From assembly GCA_013076295.1 (NCBI GenBank), contig RQOL01000431.1, forward strand, positions 1-64,000: DNA of 64,000 nucleotides, read 5' to 3'. This document shows, in pieces, positions 12,081 through 23,551 of the stretch (positions within the stretch are counted from its first letter, which is position 1; every line of letters begins with the position of its first letter). Made by a program: the position numbers and the translations under genes. The notes beneath the pieces are model-generated. The model saw nothing but the letters and a program-made list of their open reading frames with translations, made no database searches and was not told where the DNA came from. Source of the DNA: Sanderia malayensis (Eukaryota > Cnidaria > Scyphozoa > Semaeostomeae > Pelagiidae).

Positions 12081-12587
12081 ATCAAAAGTTGGAGGTAATC
12101 AAAAGTGGAAGTCGTCAAAAGTGGGAAGTCATGAAAAAGTGGGAAGTCATGAAAAAGTGGGAAGTGATAAAAAAATGAAAAGTCATCAAAAGTGGGAAGT
12201 CATGAAAAAGTGGGATGTCAAGAAAAAATGGGAAGTCATCAAAAGTGGGAAGTCATCAAAAGTTGGAAAATATCAAAAGTGGATGTCATCAAAAGTGGGA
12301 AGTCATGAAAAAGTGGGAAGTGAAAGAAAATGGGAGGTGATTAAAAGTGTGAAATCAAAAAAATGCGGGAAGTCATCATAAGAGGGAAGTCATCAAAAGT
12401 GGGAAGTCAAGAAAACGTGGGAAGTCATCAAAAGTGGGAAGTCATTAAAAAGGGAAGTCATCAAAAGTGGGAAGTCATGAAAAGGTGGGAAGTTAAGAAA
12501 AAGTGCGGAGTCATAAAATAAGGGAAGTCATCAAAATAGGGAGGTTAGGAAAAAGTGGGAAGTCACAAAAAGTGGGAAGTCATCAAA
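11566..12587 (+). repeat. Copy a of a young 1,074-bp duplication
   Basis: Sequence from about 11,566 to 12,587 repeats at an offset of 1,074. Examples are the GTGGGTAGTGAAG region at 11,682, which recurs near 12,756 with one change (GTCGGTAG), and the doubled CATGAAAAAGTGGG run at 12,121, which recurs at 13,195. A private change, AAAAATGAAAAGTC in place of AAAAATGGGAAGTC (12,172 and 13,246), is present in both copies and absent from the related copies at 5,590 and 9,725, so the duplication followed the mutation. Confidence 0.8.
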
Positions 12588-12639
12588 AGTGGGAGGTCAA
12601 GAAACAGTGGGAAGTGATCGAAGGTGGGAAGTCGAGAAA
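12588..12639 (+). repeat. Short chimeric segment between the 1,074-bp copies
   Basis: About 52 bases (GTGGGAGGTCAAGAAACAG, then a GTGATCGAAGG monomer and a GTCGAG monomer) resemble 11,610-11,670. They then break into GTGGGGAGTGAAG, which is the start of the next copy. This is about three monomers left at the recombination joint. The AAACAG within it is a private base change. Confidence 0.6.
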
Positions 12640-13660
12640 AAGTGGGGAGTGAAGAAAAAGTGAGAAGTCATTAAAAGTGGGAAGTCATCAAAAGTGGGAG
12701 GTCAAGAAAAAGTGGGAAGTGATCGAAGGTGGGAAGTCGAGAAAAAGTCGGTAGTGAAGAAAAAGAGAGAGGTCATCAAAAGTGGGAGGTCAAGAAAAAG
12801 TGGGAAGTCATCAAAAGTGGAGGTCATCGAAAGTGGGAAGTCATGAAAAAGTGGGAAGTCACCGAAAGTGGGAAGTCAAGAAAAAGTGGGAAGTCGCCAA
12901 AAGTGGGAAAATATCAAAAGTGGATGTCATCAAAAGTGCGAAGTCATGAAAAAGTGGGAAGTGAAAAAAAATAGGAGGTGATCAAAAGTGGGAAATTAAA
13001 AAATGCGGGAAGTCATCACAAAAGGGAAGTCATCAAAAGTAGGAGGTCAAGAAAAAGTGGGAAGTCATCAAAAGTAGGAAATCGAGAAAAAGTGGGTAGT
13101 CAAGAAAAAGAGGGAAGTCATCAAAAGTAGGAAGTCAAGAAAAAGTGGGAAGTGATCAAAAGTTGGAGGTAATCAAAAGTGGAAGTCGTCAAAAGTGGGA
13201 AGTCATGAAAAAGTGGGAAGTCATGAAAAAGTGGGAAGTGATAAAAAATGAAAAGTCATCAAAAGTGGGAAGTCATGAAAAAGTGGGATGTCAAGAAAAA
13301 ATGGGAAGTCATCAAAAGTGGGAAGTCATCAAAAGTTGGAAAATATCAAAAGTGGATGTCATCAAAAGTGGGAAGTCATGAAAAAGTGGGAAGTGAAAGA
13401 AAATGGGAGGTGATTAAAAGTGTGAAATCAAAAAAATGCGGGAAGTCATCATAAGAGGGAAGTCATCAAAAGTGGGAAGTCAAGAAAACGTGGGAAGTCA
13501 TCAAAAGTGGGAAGTCATTAAAAAGGGAAGTCATCAAAAGTGGGAAGTCATGAAAAGGTGGGAAGTCAAGAAAAAGTGCGGAGTCATAAAATAAGGGAAG
13601 TCATCAAAATAGGGAGGTTAGGAAAAAGTGGGAAGTCACAAAAAGTGGGAAGTCATCAAA
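12640..13660 (+). repeat. Copy b of the 1,074-bp duplication
   Basis: This is the second copy of 11,566-12,587, with the shared private AATGAAAAG change. It has one fewer A in the AAAAAA run (13,246) and lacks the GTTAAG change seen in copy a (12,491). Beyond 13,660 the sequence goes on into the module of 10,150-10,490 type (GTCAAAGAAAAGTGGCGAG, ATCAAACAAGG), so the joint in copy a at 12,587 is the derived state. Confidence 0.78.
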
Positions 13661-15117
13661 AGTGGGAAGTCATCAAAAGTGGAAGTCATCAAAATTGGGA
13701 AGTGATGAAAAAATTGGGAGTCAAAGAAAAGTGGCGAGTCATCAAACAAGGAAAGTCATCAAAATAGGGAAGTTAAGAACAAGTGGGAAGTCACAAAAAG
13801 TGGGAGGTGATCAAAAGTGGTAAATTATCTAAAGTGGGAGGTCAAGAAAAAGTTGGAAATCATCAAAAGAGTGAAGTCATCAAAAGCGGGAAGTCAGGAA
13901 AAAGTGGGAAGTCATCAAAGTGGGAAGTCATTAAAACTGGGAAGTCATCAAAAATGGGAAGTCACAGAGAGTGGGAAGTCAAGAAAAAATGGGAAGTTAT
14001 GAAAAGTGGGAAGTCATCAAACTTGGAAGTCATCAAAAGTGGGAAGTCATGAAAAAGTGGGAAGTCAAGAAAAATGGGAAATCATCAAAAGTGGGAAGTC
14101 AACAAGATGCGAAAAAACATCAAAAGATTGAAGTCATCCAAGGTGGGAAGTGAAGAAAAAGTGAGAAGTCATTAAAAGTGGGAAGTCATCAAAAGTGGGA
14201 GGTGAAGAAAAAGTGGGAAGTCATCGAAGGTGGGAAGTCGAGAAAAAGTGGGTAGTGAAGAAAAAGAGAGAGGTCATCAAAAGTGGGAAGTCAAGAAAAA
14301 GTGGGAAGTCATCAAAAGTGGAGGTCATCGAAAGTGGGAAGTCATGAAAAAGTGTGATCTCAAGAAAAAATGTGAAGTCATCAAAAGTGGGAAGTCATCA
14401 AAAGTAGAAGTCATCAAAAGTGGGAAGTCAAGAGAAAATGGGATGTCATCAAATGTTGGAAGTCACAGAAAGTGGGAAGTCAAGAAAAAATGGGAAGTTG
14501 TCAAAAGTGGGAAATCATGAAAAAGTGGGGAGTCAGGAAAAAACGGGATGTCATCAAAAGTGGGAAGTCACCGAAAGTGGGAAGTCAAGAAAAAGTGGGA
14601 AGTCGCCAAAAGTGGGAAAATATCAAAAGTGGATGTCATCAAAAGTGCGAAGTCATGAAAAAGTGGGAAGTGAAAAAAAATAGGAGGTGATCAAAAGTGG
14701 GAAATTAAAAAATGCGGGAAGTCATCACAAAAGGGAAGTCATCAAAAGTAGGAGGTCAAGAAAAAGTGGGAAGTCATCAAAAGTAGGAAATCGAGAAAAA
14801 GTGGGTAGTCAAGAAAAGAGGGAAGTCATCAAAAGTGGGAAGTCAAGAAAACGTGGGAAGTCATCAAGAGTGGGAAGTCATCGAAAGTGGAAGTCGTCAA
14901 AAGTGGGATGTCATGAAAAAGTGGGAAGTCAAGAGAAAATGGGATGTCATCAAAAGTTGGAAGTCACAGAAAGTGGGAAGTCAAGAAAAAATCTGGGCAG
15001 TGGGAACTCACCGAAAGTGGGAAGTCAAGAAAATGTGGGAAGTCGCCAAAAGTGGGAAAATGTCAAAAGTGGATGTCATCAAAAGTGGGAAGTCATGAAA
15101 AAGTGGGAAGTGAAAAA
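13661..15117 (+). repeat. Link region ending in the GGGCAG landmark
   Basis: It holds the module with CAACAAGATGCG (14,100), the GTGTGATCTC landmark (14,352) and the GGGCAG landmark (14,995). The part from 14,420 to 15,117 matches 24,909-25,600 at an offset of 10,489-10,490. From 14,100 to 14,350 the offset is 10,351, so about 138 bases (eight monomers) present at 24.7 kb are missing here. Confidence 0.7.
14352..14380 (+). repeat. GTGTGATCTC landmark (representative)
   Basis: GTGTGATCTCAAG then AAATGTGAAGTC is found at 14,352, 20,551, 24,841, 28,780, 29,866, 32,683, 36,916, 48,566 and 51,153, and as GCGTGATCTC at 4,002 and 8,123. It usually lies about 390 bases after CAACAAG in the 20-37 kb units and at 50-51 kb. 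Confidence 0.85.
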
Positions 15118-17083
15118 AATGGGAGGTGATCAAAAGTGGGAAATCAAAAAAATGCGGGAAGTCATCACAAGAGGGAAGTCATCAAAAGTGGGAGGTGAAG
15201 AAAAAGTGGGAAGTCATCAAAAGTAGGAAATCGAGAAAAAGTGGGTAGTCAAGAAAAAGAGGAAAGTCATCAAAAGTGGGAAGTCAAGAAAAAGTGGGAA
15301 GTCATCAAAAGTGGGAAGTAATCAAAATTGGAAGTCGTCAAAAGTGGGAAGTCATGAAAAAGTGGGAAGTCAAGAAAAAGTGGGAAGTCATAAAAAAATG
15401 GAAAGTCATCAAAAGTGGCAGGTCAAAAATATGTGGGAAATCGTCAAAAGATGGAAGTCATCCAAAGTGGGAAGTCACAGAAAGTGGGAAGTCAAGAATA
15501 AATGGGAAGTCATAAAAGCTGGAAGTCATCAAAAGTGGAAGTCGACAAAAGTGGGAAGTCATGAAAAAGTGGGAAGTCGAGAAAAAGTGGGAAGTCATTA
15601 AAAGTGGGAAGTCAGGAAGAAGTGGGAAGTCATCAAAGTGGGAAGTCATCAAATGTAGAAGTCATCAAAAGTGGGAAGTCATGAAAAAGTGGGAAGTCAA
15701 GAAAAAATGGGAAGTCATCAAAAGTGGGAAGACATCAAAAGTGGGAAACCGAAAAAAAAGCGGGAAGTCATTAAAAGTGGGAAGTCAGGAAAAAGTGGGA
15801 AGTCATCAAAGTGGGAAGTCATTAAAAGTGGGAAGTCATCAAAAATGGGAGGTCACAAAAAGGGGGAAGTCAAGAAAAAATGGAAAGTCATCAAAAGTGG
15901 GAAGTCATCAAACGTTGAAGTCATCAAAAGAGGGAAGTCAAGAAAAAGTGGGAAGTCAAGAAAAAATGAGAAATCATTAAAAGTGGGAAGTCATCAAAAA
16001 TGGGAAGTCACAAAAAGTGGGAAGTCAAGAAAAAATGGAAAGTCATCAAAAGTGGGAAGCCATCAAACGTTGAAGTCATCAAAAGTGGGAAGTCATAAAA
16101 AGTGGGAAGTCATGAAAAAGTGGGAAGTCAGGAAAAAATGGGATGTCATCAAAAGTGGGAAGTCACAGAAAGTGGGAAGTCAAGAAAAAATCGGAAGTCA
16201 GCAAAAGTGGGAAGTCATCAAAAGTGGAAGTCATCAAAAGTTGGAAAATATCAAAAGTGGATGTCATCAAAAGTGGGAAGTCATGAAAAAGTGGGAAGTG
16301 AAGAAAATAGGAGGTGATTAAAAGTGTGAAATCAAAAAAATGCGGGAAGTCATCATAAGAGGGAAGTCATCAAAAGTGGGAAGTCAAGAAAACGTGGGAA
16401 GTCATCAAAAGTAGGAAGTCATCGAAAGTGGAAGTCATCAAAAGTGGGAAGTAATGAAAAAGTGGGAAGTCAAGAAAATATGGGAAGTCATCAAAAGTGG
16501 GAAGTCATTAAAAAGGGAAGTCATCAAAAGTGGGAAGTCATGAAAAAGTGGGAAGTCAAGAAAAAGTGCGGAGTCATAAGATAAGGGAAGTCATCAAAAT
16601 AGGGAGGTTAGGAAAAAGTGGGAAGTCACAAAAAGTGGGAAGAGATCAAAAGTGGATGTCATTAAAAATGGGAAGTCATGAAAATGTGGGAAGTGAAAAA
16701 AAATGGGAGGTGATCAAAAGTGGGAAATCAAAAAAATGCGGGTAGTCATCAAAAGAGGGAAGTCATCAAAAGTGGGAGGCCAAGAAAAAGTGGGAAGTCA
16801 TCAAAAGTGGGAAGTCGAGAAAAAGTGGGTAGTCAAGAAAAAGAGGGAAGTCAAGAAAAAGTGGGCTGTCATCAAAAGTGGGAAGTCATCAAAAGTGGAA
16901 GTCATCAAAAGTGGGAAGTCTTGAAAAAGTGGGATGTCAAGAAAAAATGGAATGTCATAAAAAGTGGGAAGTCATCAAAAGGGGTAGTCATCAAAAGTGG
17001 GAAGTCATGAAAAACTGGGAAGTCATCAAAAGTGGGAAGTCATTAAAAGTGGCAAGTCGAGAAAAAGTGGGAAGTCATGAAAA
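15118..17083 (+). repeat. Copy a of a 1,966-bp tandem pair
   Basis: Landmarks at 15,276, 15,311, 15,421, 15,561 and 15,671 recur exactly 1,966 bases later. The unit carries the GGTCAAAAATATGTGGG landmark (15,421) followed by AGAATAAATGGG and CATAAAAGCTGG. In this short tract the usual TGA stops of the - strand are missing. The right part (16,530-17,083) carries GTGCGGAGTCAT (16,566) and the private forms GTCTTGAAAAAG and AAGGGGTAGTC. Confidence 0.85.
15421..15520 (+). repeat. GGTCAAAAATATG landmark (representative)
   Basis: GGTCAAAAATATGTGGG followed by AATCGTCAAAAGATGG occurs at 15,421, 17,387, 21,282, 25,911 and 52,179. A changed form (ATGCGGGAAGGCGTC) is at 60,789. About 60 bases on, AGAATAAATGGG includes AATAAA by chance. 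In this tract the - strand lacks its usual TGA stops. Confidence 0.85.
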
Positions 17084-18840
17084 AATGGGAGGTGATAAAA
17101 AGTGGGAAATCAAAAAAATGCGGGAAGTCATCACAAGAGGGAAGTCATCAAAAGTGGGAGGTGAAGAAAAAGTGGGAAGTCATCAAAAGTAGGAAATCGA
17201 GAAAAAGTGGGTAGTCAAGAAAAAGAGGAAAGTCATCAAAAGTGGGAAGTCAAGAAAAAGTGGGAAGTCATCAAAAGTGGGAAGTAATCAAAATTGGAAG
17301 TCGTCAAAAGTGGGAAGTCATGAAAAAGTGGGAAGTCAAGAAAAAGTGGGAAGTCATAAAAAAATGGAAAGTCATCAAAAGTGGCAGGTCAAAAATATGT
17401 GGGAAATCGTCAAAAGATGGAAGTCATCCAAAGTGGGAAGTCACAGAAAGTGGGAAGTCAAGAATAAATGGGAAGTCATAAAAGCTGGAAGTCATCAAAA
17501 GTGGAAGTCGACAAAAGTGGGAAGTCATGAAAAAGTGGGAAGTCGAGAAAAAGTGGGAAGTCATTAAAAGTGGGAAGTCAGGAAGAAGTGGGAAGTCATC
17601 AAAGTGGGAAGTCATCAAATGTAGAAGTCATCAAAAGTGGGAAGTCATGAAAAAGTGGGAAGTCAAGAAAAAATGGGAAGTCATCAAAAGTGGGAAGACA
17701 TCAAAAGTGGGAAACCGAAAAAAAGCGGGAAGTCATTAAAAGTGGGAAGTCAGGAAAAAGTGGGAAGTCATCAAAGTGGGAAGTCATTAAAAGTGGGAAG
17801 TCATCAAAAATGGGAGGTCACAAAAAGGGGGAAGTCAAGAAAAAATGGAAAGTCATCAAAAGTGGGAAGTCATCAAACGTTGAAGTCATCAAAAGAGGGA
17901 AGTCAAGAAAAAGTGGGAAGTCAAGAAAAAATGAGAAATCATTAAAAGTGGGAAGTCATCAAAAATGGGAAGTCACAAAAAGTGGGAAGTCAAGAAAAAA
18001 TGGAAAGTCATCAAAAGTGGGAAGCCATCAAACGTTGAAGTCATCAAAAGTGGGAAGTCATAAAAAGTGGGAAGTCATGAAAAAGTGGGAAGTCAGGAAA
18101 AAATGGGATGTCATCAAAAGTGGGAAGTCACAGAAAGTGGGAAGTCAAGAAAAAATCGGAAGTCAGCAAAAGTGGGAAGTCATCAAAAGTGGAAGTCATC
18201 AAAAGTTGGAAAATATCAAAAGTGGATGTCATCAAAAGTGGGAAGTCATGAAAAAGTGGGAAGTGAAGAAAATAGGAGGTGATTAAAAGTGTGAAATCAA
18301 AAAAATGCGGGAAGTCATCATAAGAGGGAAGTCATCAAAAGTGGGAAGTCAAGAAAACGTGGGAAGTCATCAAAAGTAGGAAGTCATCGAAAGTGGAAGT
18401 CATCAAAAGTGGGAAGTAATGAAAAAGTGGGAAGTCAAGAAAATATGGGAAGTCATCAAAAGTGGGAAGTCATTAAAAAGGGAAGTCATCAAAAGTGGGA
18501 AGTCATGAAAAAGTGGGAAGTCAAGAAAATGCGGGTAGTCATCAAAAGAGGGAAGTCATCAAAAGTGGGAGGCCAAGAAAAAGTGGGTAGTCAAGAAAAA
18601 GAGGGAAGTCAAGAAAAAGTGGGCTGTCATCAAAAGTGGGAAGTCATCAAAAGTGGAAGTCATCAAAAGTGGGAAGTCTTGAAAAAGTGGGATGTCAAGA
18701 AAAAATGGAATGTCATAAAAAGTGGGAAGTCATCAAAAGGGGTAGTCATCAAAAGTGGGAAGTCATGAAAAACTGGGAAGTCATCAAAAGTGGGAAGTCA
18801 TTTAAAGTGGCAAGTCGAGAAAAAGTGGGAAGTCATGAAA
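17084..18840 (+). repeat. Copy b of the 1,966-bp pair, with two internal deletions
   Basis: It matches copy a at 1,966 up to about 18,520. There AAGTCAAGAAAA runs directly into TGCGGGTAGTC (18,530), skipping about 172 bases that include GTGCGGAGTCAT; the offset falls to 1,793. A second loss of 35 bases (one 17-mer plus one 18-mer) near 18,575 brings the offset to 1,758, which holds through GTCTTGAAAAAG. Both losses keep the monomer phase, as expected for recombination between monomers. Confidence 0.8.
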
Positions 18841-19244
18841 AAATGGGAGGTGATAAAAAGTGGGTAATCAAAAAAATGCGGTAAGTCATCAAAAGAGGGA
18901 AGTCATCAAAAGTGGGAGGTCAAGAAAAAGTAGGAAGTCATCAAAAGTGGGAAATCGAGAATAAGTGGGTAGTCAAGAAAAAGAGGGAAGTCATCAAAAG
19001 TGGGAAGTCATCAAAAGTTGGAAAATATCAAAAGTGGATGTCATCAAAAGTGGGAAGTCATGAAAAAGTGGGAAGTGAAAGAAAATAGGAGGTGATTAAA
19101 AGTGTGAAATCAAAAAAATGCGGGAAGTCATCATAAGAGGGAAGTCATCAAAAGTGGGAAGTCAAGAAAACGTGGGAAGTCATCAAAAGTAGGAAGTCAT
19201 CGAAAGTGGAAGTCATCAAAAGTGGGAAGTCATGAAAAAGTGGG
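18841..19244 (+). repeat. Link region before the 4.2 kb units
   Basis: Ordinary monomers of the GCGGTAAGTC / GAATAAGTGGG / GTTGGAAAATATC series. The same series recurs near 23,170, 27,330, 28,020, 31,210, 34,280, 35,460, 38,510 and 44,230. No other content is seen. Confidence 0.7.
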
Positions 19245-22200
19245 ATGTCAAGAAAAAATGGGAAGTCATCAAAAGTGGGAAGTCATCAAAAGTGGAAGTC
19301 ATCAAAGGTCGGAAGTCACAGAAAGTGGGAAGTCAAGAAAAAATGGGAGGGTCATCAAAAGTGGAAATCATCAAAAGTGGGAAGTAATGAAAAAGTGGGA
19401 AGTCAAGAAAAAATGGGAAGTCATCAAAAGTGGGAAGTCATGAAAAGTGGGAGGTCAGGAAAAAGTGGGAAGTCATCAAAGTGGGAAGTCATTAAAAGTG
19501 GCAAGTCGTGAAAAAGTGGGAAGTGAAAGAAAATGGGAGGTGATTAAAAGTGTGAAATCAAAAAAATGCGGGAAGTCATCATAAGAGGGAAGTCATCAAA
19601 AGTGGGAAGTCAAGAAAACGTGGGAAGTCATCAAAAGTGGGTAGTCATTAAAAAGGGAAGTCATCAAAAGTGGGAAGTCATGAAATAGTGGGAAGTCAAG
19701 AAAAAGTGCGGAGTCATAAAATAAGGGAAGTCATCAAAATAGGGAGGTTAGGAAAAAGTGGGAAGTCTGAAAAAGTGGGAAGTCATCAAAAGTGAGAAGT
19801 CATCAAAAGTGGAAGTCATCAAAATTGGGAAGTGATGAAAAAATTGGGAGTCAAGGAAAAGTGGCGAGTCATCAAATAAGGAAAGTCATCAAAATGGGGA
19901 AGTTAAGAACAAGTGGGAAATCACAAAAAGTGGGAGGTGATCAAAAGTGGTAAATTATCTAAAGTGGGAGGTCAAGAAAAAGTTGGAAATCATCAAAAGA
20001 GGGAATCATCAAAAGAGGGAAGTCATCAAAAGTGGGAAGTCAGGAAAAAGTGGGAAGTCATCAAAGTGGGAAGTCATTAAAACTGGGAAGTCATCAAAAA
20101 TGGGAAGTCATGAAAAAGTGGGAAGTCAAGAAAAATGGGAAATCATCAAAAGTGGGAAGTCAACAAGATGCGAAAAAACATCAAAAGATTGAAGTCATCC
20201 AAGGTGGGAAGTGAAGAAAAAGTGAGAAGTCATTAAAAGTGGGAAGTCATCAAAAGTGGGAGGTCAAGAAAAAGTGGGAAGTCATCGAAGGTGGGAAGTC
20301 GAGAAAAAGTGGGTAGTGAAGAAAAAGAGAGAGGTCATCAAAAGTGGGAAGTCAAGAAAAAGTGGGAAGTCATCAAAAGTGGAGGTCATCGAAAGTGGGA
20401 AGTCATGAAAAAAGGGGAAGTCAAGAAAAAATGGGATGTCATCAAAAGTGGGAAATCACAGAAAGTGGGAAGTCCAGAAAAAATGGGATGTCATCAAAAG
20501 TGGGAAGTCATCAAAAGTGGAAGTCATCAAAAGTGGGAAGTCATGAAAAAGTGTGATCTCAAGAAAAAATGTGAAGTCATCAAAAGTGGGAAGTCATCAA
20601 AAGTAGAAGTCATCAAAAGTGGGAAGTCAAGAGAAAATGGGATGTCATCAAATGTTGGAAGTCACAGAAAGTGGGAAGTCAAGAAAAAATGGGAAGTTGT
20701 CAAAAGTGGGAAATCATGAAAAGTGGGGAGTCAGGAAAAAACGGGATGTCATCAAAAGTGGGAAGTCACCAAAAGTGGGAAGTCAAGAAAAAGTGGGAAG
20801 TCGCCAAAAGTGGGAAAATATCAAAAGTGGATGTCATCAAAAGTGCGAAGTCATGAAAAAGTGGGAAGTGAAAAAAAATAGGAGGTGATCAAAAGTGGGA
20901 AATTAAAAAATGCGGGAAGTCATCACAAAAGGGAAGTCATCAAAAGTAGGAGGTCAAGAAAAAGTGGGAAGTCATCAAAAGTAGGAAATCGAGAAAAAGT
21001 GGGTAGTCAAGAAAAAGAGGGAAGTCATCAAAAGTGGGAAGTCAAGAAAACGTGGGAAGTCATCAAGAGTGGGAAGTCATCGAAAATGGAAGTCGTCAAA
21101 AGTGGGATGTCATGAAAAAGTGGGAACTCAAGAGAAAATGGGATGTCATCAAAAGTGGGAAGTCATCAAAAGTGGGAAGTAATCAAAAGTGGAAGTCGTC
21201 AAAAGTGGGAAGTCATGAAAAAGTGGGAAGTCAAGAAAAAGTGGGAAGTCATAAAAAAATGGAAAGTCATCAAAAGTGGCAGGTCAAAAATATGTGGGAA
21301 ATCGTCAAAAGATGGAAGTCATCCAAAGTGGGAAGTCATAGAAAGTGGGAAGTCAAGAATAAATGGGAAGTCATAAAAGCTGGAAGTCATCAAAAGTGGA
21401 AGTCGACAAAAGTGGGAAGTCATGAAAAAGTGGGAAGTCGAGAAAAAGTGGGAAGTCATTAAAAGTGGGAAGTCAGGAAGAAGTGGGAAGTCATCAAAGT
21501 GGGAAGTCATCAAATGTGGAAGTCATGAAAAGTGGGAAGTCATGAAAAAGTGGGAAGTCAAGAAAAAATGGGAAGTCATCAAAAGTGGGAAGACATCAAA
21601 AGTGGGAAACCGAAAAAAAGCGGGAAGTCATTAAAAGTGGGAAGTCAGGAAAAAGTGGGAAGTCATCAAAGTGGGAAGTCATTAAAAGTGGGAAGTCATC
21701 AAAAATGGGAGGTCAACAAAAAGGGGGAAGTCAAGAAAAAATGGAAAGTCATCAAAAGTGGGAAGTCATCAAACGTTGAAGTCATCAAAAGAGGGAAGTC
21801 AAGAAAAAGTGGGAAGTCAAGAAAAAATGAGAAATCATTAAAAGTGGGAAGTCATCAAAAATGGGAAGTCACAAAAAGTGGGAAGTCAAGAAAAAATGGA
21901 AAGTCATCAAAAGTGGGAAGCCATCAAACGTTGAAGTCATCAAAAGTGGGAAGTCATAAAAAGTGGGAAGTCATGAAAAAGTGGGAAGTCAGGAAAAAAT
22001 GGGATGTCATCAAAAGTGGGAAGTCACAGAAAGTGGGAAGTCAAGAAAAAATCGGAAGTCAGCAAAAGTGGGAAGTCATCAAAAGTGGAAGTCATCAAAA
22101 GTTGGAAAATATCAAAAGTGGATGTCATCAAAAGTGGGAAGTCATGAAAAAGTGGGAAGTGAAGAAAATAGGAGGTGATTAAAAGTGTGAAATCAAAAAA

Positions 22201-23551
22201 ATGCGGGAAGTCATCATAAGAGGGAAGTCATCAAAAGTGGGAAGTCAAGAAAACGTGGGAAGTCATCAAAAGTAGGAAGTCATCGAAAGTGGAAGTCATC
22301 AAAAGTGGGAAGTCATGAAAAAGTGGGATGTCAAGAAAAAATGGGAAGTCATCAAAAGTGGGAAGTCATCAAAAGTGGAAGTCATCAAAGGTCGGAAGTC
22401 ACAGAAAGTGGGAAGTCAAGAAAAAATGGGAAGTCATCAAAAGTGGAAATCATCAAAAGTGGGAAGTAATGAAAAAGTGGGAAGTCAAGAAAATATGGGA
22501 AGTCATCAAAAGTGGGAAGTCATTAAAAAGGGAAGTCATCAAAAGTGGGAAGTCATCAAAAGTGGGAAGTCATTAAAAAGGGAAGTCATCAAAAGTGGGA
22601 AGTCATGAAAAAGTGGGAAGTCAAGAAAAAGTGCGGAGTCATAAAATAAGGGAAGTCATCAAAATAGGGAGGTTAGGAAAAAGTGGGAAGTCACAAAAAG
22701 TGGGAAGAGATCAAAAGTGGATGTCATTAAAAATGGGAAGTCATGAAAATGTGGGAAGTGAAAAAAAATGGGAGGTGATCAAAAGTGGGAAATCAAAAAA
22801 ATGCGGGTAGTCATCAAAAGAGGGAAGTCATCAAAAGTGGGAGGTCAAGAAAAAGTGGGAAGTCATCAAAAGTGGGAAGTCGAGAAAAAGTGGGTAGTCA
22901 AGAAAAAGAGGGAAGTCAAGAAAAAGTGGGCTGTCATCAAAAGTGGGAAGTCATCAAAAGTGGAAGTCATCAAAAGTGGGAAGTCTTGAAAAAGTGGGAT
23001 GTCAAGAAAAAATGGAATGTCATAAAAAGTGGGAAGTCATCAAAAGGGGTAGTCATCAAAAGTGGGAAGTCATGAAAAACTGGGAAGTCATCAAAAGTGG
23101 GAAGTCATTAAAAGTGGCAAGTCGAGAAAAAGTGGGAAGTCATGAAAAAATGGGAGGTGATCAAAAGTGGGTAATCAAAAAAATGCGGTAAGTCATCAAA
23201 AGAGGGAAGTCATCAAAAGTGGGAGGTCAAGAAAAAGTAGGAAGTCATCAAAAGTGGGAAATCGAGAATAAGTGGGTAGTCAAGAAAAAGAGGGAAGTCA
23301 TCAAAAGTGGGAAGTCATCAAAAGTTGGAAAATATCAAAAGTGGATGTCATCAAAAGTGGGAAGTCATGAAAAAGTGGGAAGTGAAAGAAAATAGGAGGT
23401 GATTAAAAGTGTGAAATCAAAAAAATGCGGGAAGTCATCATAAGAGGGAAGTCATCAAAAGTGGGAAGTCAAGAAAACGTTGGAAGTCATCAAAAGTAGG
23501 AAGTCATCGAAAGTGGAAGTCATCAAAAGTGGGAAGTCATGAAAAAGTGGG
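19245..23551 (+). repeat. 4.2 kb higher-order unit, copy 1 (4,307 bp)
   Basis: I anchored the unit on GGGATGTCAAGAAAAAATGGG followed by the GGTCGGAAGTCAC monomer. The anchor is at 19,245, 23,552, 27,715, 31,601 and 35,837 (also a secondary one at 22,328). Inside are GTGCGG (19,706 and 22,631), CAACAAG (20,161), GTGTGATCTC (20,551) and GGTCAAAAATATG (21,282). At about 21,140 the copy switches to the 17.25 kb type (offset 3,895) and so lacks the GGGCAG monomer found in copy 2. A shared private form, GGCAAGTCGTGAAAAAG, at 19,500 and 23,808 ties it to copy 2. Confidence 0.72.

Noticed and set aside
15488..15500. AATAAA polyadenylation signal in AGAATAAATGGG
   Set aside because: A single-base variant of GAAAAAATGGG in an A-rich repeat, with no transcript or gene near it.
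15458..15652. - strand frame of 64 codons, repeated at 17,424, 21,319, 25,948 and 52,216
   Set aside because: It recurs because the GGTCAAAAATATG landmark tract happens to lack the TGA stops that TTTTGATGAC gives elsewhere. The peptide is the reverse reading of the repeat.
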